A stretch of 9,412 nucleotides of DNA from Eubacteriales bacterium (GTDB lineage: Bacteria > Bacillota > Clostridia > Christensenellales > UMGS416): contig JAQVWW010000023.1 of assembly GCA_028709505.1 (NCBI GenBank), positions 1 to 9,412 of the forward strand. Reading direction: 5' to 3'. Shown here in pieces: positions 5,938 to 9,412 of the stretch. Every line of letters begins with the position of its first letter. Positions within the stretch are counted from its first letter, which is position 1. Both the position numbers and the translations under genes were made by a program. A model generated the notes under the pieces. The model did not search any database. It was not told where the DNA came from and saw only the letters and a program-made list of their open reading frames with translations.

Positions 5938-5979
5938 TTTAGGCTGATCACAAACATTTTGGGAAAGACGGGACGCAGC

Positions 5980-6981
5980 ATGGCCACCTCCAGCAGAATC
6001 ACCATCGACGAAATTGCCCGCGAGGCCGGCGTATCCATCGCCACCGTATCGCGCATCATCAACCGCAAAGGCAACACCCGCGAAGAAACGCGGCAAAAGG
6101 TGCTGGCCGCCATGGAGCGGCTGGGCTATTCGTTCAGCCCGCAAAACCTGCTCTGCGACGCGCAAAGCAACACAATACTGGTGTGCGTGCCGGATTTTCG
6201 TAACCCGTTTAACGGCGTCATCATCGACGGTATCCAGTCGGCCGCCGTCCGCCGCGGCTACCACGTGCTGGTGATGCAGGCCGGCGATGTTTATACGACT
6301 TTTGACGATTACCAGATGCTGCTGAAAAACAACGCCATTGCCGGGCTGCTGCTGATGCACCAGACGTCGCCGCAGATAGTCGAAGAGCTCAGCCTGCGCT
6401 GCCCGGTGGTCATGTGCTCGGAAATCTGCGACGGCAGCGCCGTCTCCTACGTCAGCATCGACAACTACGCGTCGGCCCGCACGGCCACCAACTACCTGTT
6501 AAGCATCAACCGGCGGCGCATGGCGATGATCAACTCGTCGCTGACGTACCACTACGCCCGGCAACGCGAACAGGGGTTTTTGGATACGCTTGCCCAGGCG
6601 GGCCTGCGCTGCCCGCGTGAATTTTTGGTGCACTTAAGCGACATCAGCTTTGAACAGGCGCTGGCGTCGGCCACGCACATGCTATCGGGCAAAGAGCGAC
6701 CCGACGCCTTTTTCGCCGTGTCCGACGTGTTCGCCGCCGCCGCCGTCAAAGCCGCCAAGCGGCACAACCTGCAGGTGCCGCAGGATGTGGCCGTCATTGG
6801 CTTTGACAACATCGATATCTCGTTGATGACCGACCCGGCCATTACTACCATCCAGCAGCCCACGTATCAGATGGGCAGCCAGGCCTGCTCGCTGCTGCTG
6901 GATAAAATTGGAAACCCGGCCCTGCCCGCCCAGCAGATTCTGCTGGAGACCGAGCTTATTGTGCGCGCGTCTACGCTGTAG
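5980..6981 (+). CDS. LacI/GalR-family transcriptional regulator
   Basis: 333 residues. The N-terminal helix-turn-helix is textbook: ITIDEIAREAGVSIATVSRI at 7-26, followed by the third helix REETRQKVLAAMERLGYSFSP. The effector domain (about 66-333) is a periplasmic-binding-protein fold with VPDFRNPF at 70-77, VSIDNYASARTAT near 158-170 and the C-terminal VIGFDNIDISLMTDPAITTIQQP at 272-294. A small-molecule inducer, probably a sugar, is expected. The hinge region (NLLCDAQSN, 56-64) lacks the usual Ala-Arg-x-Leu pattern. The ATG at 5980 is preferred to an in-frame TTG at 5959, which has no ribosome site; the site for 5980 (GGGA) is itself weak, suggesting low expression. It is divergent from the oxidoreductase and lies upstream of araB, so control of either or both is plausible. 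Confidence 0.93.
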   Translation: MATSSRITIDEIAREAGVSIATVSRIINRKGNTREETRQKVLAAMERLGYSFSPQNLLCDAQSNTILVCVPDFRNPFNGVIIDGIQSAAVRRGYHVLVMQAGDVYTTFDDYQMLLKNNAIAGLLLMHQTSPQIVEELSLRCPVVMCSEICDGSAVSYVSIDNYASARTATNYLLSINRRRMAMINSSLTYHYARQREQGFLDTLAQAGLRCPREFLVHLSDISFEQALASATHMLSGKERPDAFFAVSDVFAAAAVKAAKRHNLQVPQDVAVIGFDNIDISLMTDPAITTIQQPTYQMGSQACSLLLDKIGNPALPAQQILLETELIVRASTL

Positions 6982-7002
6982 GCATGGCATCTTGCAAGCG
7001 CG

Positions 7003-7250
7003 GCTTCCAAACCACCGCTTAAGGGCGGCGGGTACTTGGGAATTCCGCCTTGGGGAGGATACCTATGGGGCGAAGGGGCATATGCGAGTGCGGCCGTCCT
7101 TTCCACGTAGGCGGTGCGATTCCCTTTTATAGGCCCCGGCTTTAAACCACCACGCAAGGGCCCGGCTTACCGGGCATAGGAACTTTTGAAGTCACCGTTT
7201 TCAAACCATCGTTTAATTGCAACGCCCCTTCAGAACCCGCCTTGGAGGAA
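7003..7250. repeat. degenerate repeated, structured non-coding segment
   Basis: Three related motifs begin at 7003, 7138 and 7196, each of the form GGCTTnnAAACCACC followed by a short hairpin or AAGGGC; the third is most diverged. A second module, CCGCCTTGG(G)GAGGA, occurs at 7045 and 7237, 35-37 bases after the first and third copies. This spacing agreement suggests duplicated or tandemly decayed units rather than chance. Copy 2 carries a GCCCGG-CTTA-CCGGGC hairpin (7160-7175). No coding frame explains the similarity. It may be remnants of an interspersed GC-rich repeat family or domains of one structured RNA. Confidence 0.5.
7038..7124. other. 87-base three-block hairpin
   Basis: Three consecutive blocks pair in register: GGGAAT (7038-7043) with ATTCCC (7119-7124); CCGCCT (7045-7050) with AGGCGG (7109-7114); GGGGAGGA (7052-7059) with TCCTTTCC (7097-7104, two G-U pairs on the plus strand). 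Both internal loops are one base on the left and four on the right. The apex of 37 bases contains a further TATG/CATA pairing. Twenty near-collinear pairs are hard to attribute to chance, so the segment is likely folded as RNA or is a MITE/REP-like palindromic element. Confidence 0.6.
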
Positions 7251-7303
7251 AAGCTTCTGCGCCGCCACCCCGGCCCGCCGTTAAAAGGGGCGCGCAGAGA
7301 ACA

Positions 7304-7320
7304 CTATAATACTTTTATAG
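7304..7320. promoter_or_regulatory. AT-rich palindrome containing TATAAT
   Basis: CTATAA (7304-7309) and TTATAG (7315-7320) form a perfect 6-bp inverted repeat around TACTT in otherwise GC-rich surroundings. It includes a consensus -10 (TATAAT, 7305-7310) with no good -35, and is followed by GCGC and seven T (7324-7330). It could be a weak promoter, a regulator site or part of a double terminator. Confidence 0.35.
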
Positions 7321-7333
7321 CGCTTTTTTTCCC

Positions 7334-7358
7334 GGCCGGCTTATGGCCGGCCTTTTTT
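7334..7358 (+). terminator. strong intrinsic terminator
   Basis: GGCCGGC (7334-7340), loop TTATG, GCCGGCC (7346-7352), then six T (7353-7358). It would end plus-strand transcription coming from lacI or from the structured segment after it, 377 bases beyond the lacI stop, and insulate araB. Confidence 0.88.
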
Positions 7359-7576
7359 ATATCGCGCCGGGCGAACGGCCCAGCGCTACCCGGCGGGTTT
7401 TAGCCCAACCCGTGCACACCCATTTTGGCAACAACGCTTTTCCCGTGCAAAGCCGCAGCCGGCTTGCCGGCGCATACCTGCCCCAAACGACCCGTCATCC
7501 GCATGATCCGCCCACGCGCCGCAGCTGTTGTGCCGTCAAAGCGCAAAGATCGCGGCCCCAAAAGCTTCCCAGCGCC
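7359..7576. other. upstream region of araB without a gene
   Basis: About 218 GC-rich bases between the terminator and the araB promoter. The araB frame stays open through it, but no ribosome site or plausible protein supports translation. The only structure seen is a short hairpin GCCGG-CTTG-CCGGC (7458-7471). I found no convincing cre-like or LacI-type operator by eye. Confidence 0.5.
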
Positions 7577-7605
7577 TTGTTTCAGCCCGGCAAATTTGTT
7601 ATATT
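7577..7605 (+). promoter_or_regulatory. SigA promoter of araB
   Basis: TTGTTT (7577-7582) and TATATT (7600-7605) are 17 bases apart. The start would be near 7612, leaving a leader of under 30 bases that just accommodates the CGGAGG (7628-7633) ribosome site. This placement argues for the 7640 start. Confidence 0.68.
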
Positions 7606-7639
7606 GAGCAAAAGGAATCCTATCAAACGGAGGTATCTT

Positions 7640-9313
7640 ATGGGCGCGAAGTATGCCATTGGCGTTGACTACGGCACCCAGTCGGGCCGCTCGGTGCTGG
7701 TGGAGCTATCCACGGCGCGGGAGCTGGCCACGGCGGTGAAGGAATACACGCACGGCGTGATGGACGAATATCTGCCCGACGGTACGCGGCTGCCGCCGGA
7801 CTGGGCGCTGCAGCATCCCGACGACTATCTGCAGGTGCTGACCGACACCATTCCGGCGGTGCTGGCTCAAGCCGACGTGTCGGCCGACGACGTTATCGGC
7901 ATCGGCATCGACTTTACCGCCTGCACCATACTACCCACCTATGCCGACGGCCGGCCGCTGTGCTTTGACGACGATCTCAAAGGCAACCCGCACAGTTATG
8001 TCAAGCTGTGGAAGCACCACGCCGCCCAGGCCCACGCCAACGCCCTCAACGCCAAGGCCGAGGAAATGGGCGAGGATTTCCTGGCCCGCTACGGCGGCAA
8101 GATCTCCAGCGAGTGGATGTTCCCGAAAATCTGGCAGATCCTTGACGAAGCGCCGGAGATTTATGCCCGCGCCCAGCGCTTTATCGAGGCGGCCGACTGG
8201 GTCGTGTGGCAGCTGTGCGGCCAGGAAAAGCGCAACTCGTGCACCGCCGGCTATAAGGCCATTTACTCCAAAACCCAGGGTTATCCGTCCAACGAATTCT
8301 TCGCCGCGCTGGACCCGCGTCTGGAGCGCGTGGTGGACGAGAAGCTGTCGCGCACCATCTATCCGCTGGGCACCCGCGCCGGCGGCCTGACGCCGGATAT
8401 GGCCCAAAAGCTGGGTCTGCGCGCCGGCATCGGCGTGGCGGTGGCCAACGTGGACGCCCACGTGTCGGTACCGGCGGTGGGCATCACCGGGCCGGGCAAG
8501 ATGCTGATGATCATGGGCACGTCCACGTGCCACATGCTGGTGGGCGAGCACGAGCAGATTGTCCCGGGCATGTGCGGCGTCGTGCAGGACGGCATCCTGC
8601 CGGGCTTTGCCGGCTACGAGGCCGGGCAGTCTTGCGTGGGCGATCATTTTGAGTGGTTCGTCGAAAACTGCGTGCCGGCCGCCTACCAGCAGCAGGCCGA
8701 CGCCCGCGGCGTCTCGATTCATGAGCTTTTGAGCGAAAAGGCGGCGGCGCTGCGCGTGGGCGAGAGCGGCCTGGTGGCGCTGGATTGGTGGAACGGCAAC
8801 CGCTCGGTGCTGGTGGACGTGGATTTAACCGGCATGATGCTGGGTATGACGCTGCTGACGAAGCCCGAGGAAATCTATCGGGCGCTCATCGAGGCCACCG
8901 CCTACGGCACCCGCAAAATCATCGAAAACTACCGCCAGCACGGCGTGGAGGTCAACGAGCTGTACGCCGCCGGCGGCATTTCCCAGAAGAATCCGCTGAT
9001 GATGCAGATTTACGCCGACGTCACCAACATGGAGATTAAAATCGGCTATTCCAGCCAGACACCGGCGGTGGGCAGCGCCATGTTCGGCGCCGTGGCCGCC
9101 GGCAAGGAAAACGGCGGGTACGACAGCATCTTTGAGGCGGCGGCCGATATGGGCCGCGTGATGGAACGCACGTATCGCCCCAACCCCGACGCGGTGGCGG
9201 TGTACGACCAGTTGTATGCCGAGTACGAGACGCTGCACGACTATTTTGGCCGCGGCGCCAACGACGTGATGAAGCGCTTAAAGGTCATTCGCGCCGCCCA
9301 GCGGGTAGGATAG
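7640..9313 (+). CDS. araB: ribulokinase (FGGY family)
   Basis: 557-residue cytoplasmic kinase converting L-ribulose to L-ribulose-5-phosphate with ATP, the second step of L-arabinose breakdown between AraA and AraD. Length matches AraB proteins (about 560) and exceeds xylulose or glycerol kinases. Visible features: N-terminal phosphate-binding VDYGTQSGR at 9-17; [11 protein letters not shown] at 89-99; [10 protein letters not shown] at 121-130; the FGGY catalytic region [13 protein letters not shown] at 269-281 with Asp272 as likely base; GTSTCHM at 293-299; [11 protein letters not shown] at 325-335; DWWNGNRS at 382-389; and ATP-site [11 protein letters not shown] at 443-453. The start at 7640 has CGGAGG six bases upstream. 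A promoter and a terminator bracket the single gene, so in this window it stands alone, without isomerase, epimerase or transporter. D-ribulose or other ketopentoses are possible substrates, but the motif set is that of AraB. Confidence 0.95.
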   Translation: MGAKYAIGVDYGTQSGRSVLVELSTARELATAVKEYTHGVMDEYLPDGTRLPPDWALQHPDDYLQVLTDTIPAVLAQADVSADDVIGIGIDFTACTILPTYADGRPLCFDDDLKGNPHSYVKLWKHHAAQAHANALNAKAEEMGEDFLARYGGKISSEWMFPKIWQILDEAPEIYARAQRFIEAADWVVWQLCGQEKRNSCTAGYKAIYSKTQGYPSNEFFAALDPRLERVVDEKLSRTIYPLGTRAGGLTPDMAQKLGLRAGIGVAVANVDAHVSVPAVGITGPGKMLMIMGTSTCHMLVGEHEQIVPGMCGVVQDGILPGFAGYEAGQSCVGDHFEWFVENCVPAAYQQQADARGVSIHELLSEKAAALRVGESGLVALDWWNGNRSVLVDVDLTGMMLGMTLLTKPEEIYRALIEATAYGTRKIIENYRQHGVEVNELYAAGGISQKNPLMMQIYADVTNMEIKIGYSSQTPAVGSAMFGAVAAGKENGGYDSIFEAAADMGRVMERTYRPNPDAVAVYDQLYAEYETLHDYFGRGANDVMKRLKVIRAAQRVG

Positions 9314-9319
9314 AAGAAC

Positions 9320-9358
9320 AGGCATAGCAAGATGTTCGCCTTGCTATGCCTTTAAATT
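9320..9358 (+). terminator. intrinsic terminator of araB
   Basis: A perfect 12-bp stem AGGCATAGCAAG (9320-9331) / CTTGCTATGCCT (9340-9351) with an 8-base loop lies 6 bases after the araB stop and is followed by TTAAATT. The T run is interrupted but the stem is long. The remaining 54 bases to the window end are AT-richer and show no gene. Confidence 0.85.
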
Positions 9359-9412
9359 CCATTTCATTATAAATATTGCCTTCTCGCACAGTGCATAATA
9401 ACGCCGGTAGGC

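Noticed and set aside
5959..5979. TTG start for the LacI-type regulator
   Set aside because: It has no ribosome site and lies only about 15 bases from the predicted transcription start; the ATG at 5980 places the helix-turn-helix as usual.
5815..6360. 515-residue version of the oxidoreductase
   Set aside because: The extra 182 residues cross the divergent promoter region and the antisense of lacI. The Rossmann fold starts at 5814 behind a perfect AGGAGG.
6867..7157. 96-residue minus-strand frame over the lacI end and the structured segment
   Set aside because: It has no ribosome site, overlaps lacI antisense and is Pro/Gly-rich low-complexity. The sequence is better explained as a paired, repeated non-coding element.
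6985..7358. RNase P RNA, tmRNA, 6S RNA, SRP RNA or a known riboswitch
   Set aside because: I looked for the conserved strings of each class (for example the RNase P GAGGAAAGTC core and tmRNA ends) and for T-box, TPP, SAM, FMN, glycine and cobalamin signatures, and found none convincing.
7343..7639. N-terminal extension of AraB (656-residue frame)
   Set aside because: It would start inside a terminator hairpin and upstream of the promoter at 7577-7605. AraB proteins are about 560 residues and begin at the phosphate-binding strand.
7360..7639. CcpA cre box upstream of araB
   Set aside because: Sequences with a central CG were checked by eye, and none matched the arms well enough to call.
1..9412. 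CRISPR array, tRNA, insertion sequence, prophage or toxin-antitoxin pair
   Set aside because: No regularly spaced repeats, tRNA cloverleaf, transposase or phage protein, or typical two-gene toxin module is visible. The small coupled protein at 4592-4816 pairs with an enzyme, not a toxin.
9352..9412. Promoter at the right edge (CATAAT or reverse TATAAT)
   Set aside because: Neither -10-like sequence has an acceptable -35 at 16-18 bases, and no gene start is visible before the window ends.

Overview
The window looks like chromosomal DNA from a GC-rich member of the Bacillota (Clostridia-like). This is inferred from three things: a full-length two-domain HPr kinase/phosphorylase, very strong AGGAGG-type ribosome binding sites on most genes, and near-consensus SigA promoters, all in GC-rich coding sequence. 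The content is mainly carbon catabolism and its control. I see no phage, IS, CRISPR, tRNA, rRNA or plasmid functions.

Left part (1-3037, minus strand). A unit is read leftward from a promoter near 3070-3098: a Cof-type HAD phosphatase, hprK and a ROK glucokinase. The first two genes are separated by 3 bases and the glucokinase follows after 50 bases. The unit therefore puts a sugar-phosphate-type phosphatase, the CcpA-pathway sensor kinase and the enzyme committing glucose to glycolysis under one promoter. After a 205-base gap with hairpins and a probable new promoter, a further minus-strand gene begins at 82 and leaves the window; only 27 residues are visible.

Middle (3038-4816). A near-perfect promoter drives a divergent small polytopic membrane protein of unknown function (3172-3693). 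It converges on a P-loop small-molecule-kinase-like protein on the minus strand, with a bidirectional hairpin terminator between them. The P-loop gene is best started at a GTG behind a perfect Shine-Dalgarno. A 275-base hairpin-rich gap follows. Then comes a 74-residue signal-peptide plus one-TM protein whose start overlaps the stop of a Gfo/Idh/MocA oxidoreductase (YulF/YgjR-like).

Right part (4813-9412). The oxidoreductase and a LacI-family regulator are divergently transcribed from a 165-base region. It holds two good promoters and two short palindromes, one exactly inside the oxidoreductase promoter spacer, so the regulator plausibly controls this divergon. Downstream of lacI lie 658 non-coding bases. 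They contain a structured, partly repeated segment with an 87-base, three-block hairpin and three degenerate copies of a 20-25 base motif, then a strong intrinsic terminator, then the promoter of a ribulokinase gene (araB, 7640-9313) that ends in its own terminator. No araA or araD is in view.

The window is mostly ordinary sugar metabolism. The part least explained by known genes is the structured repeat at about 7003-7250.
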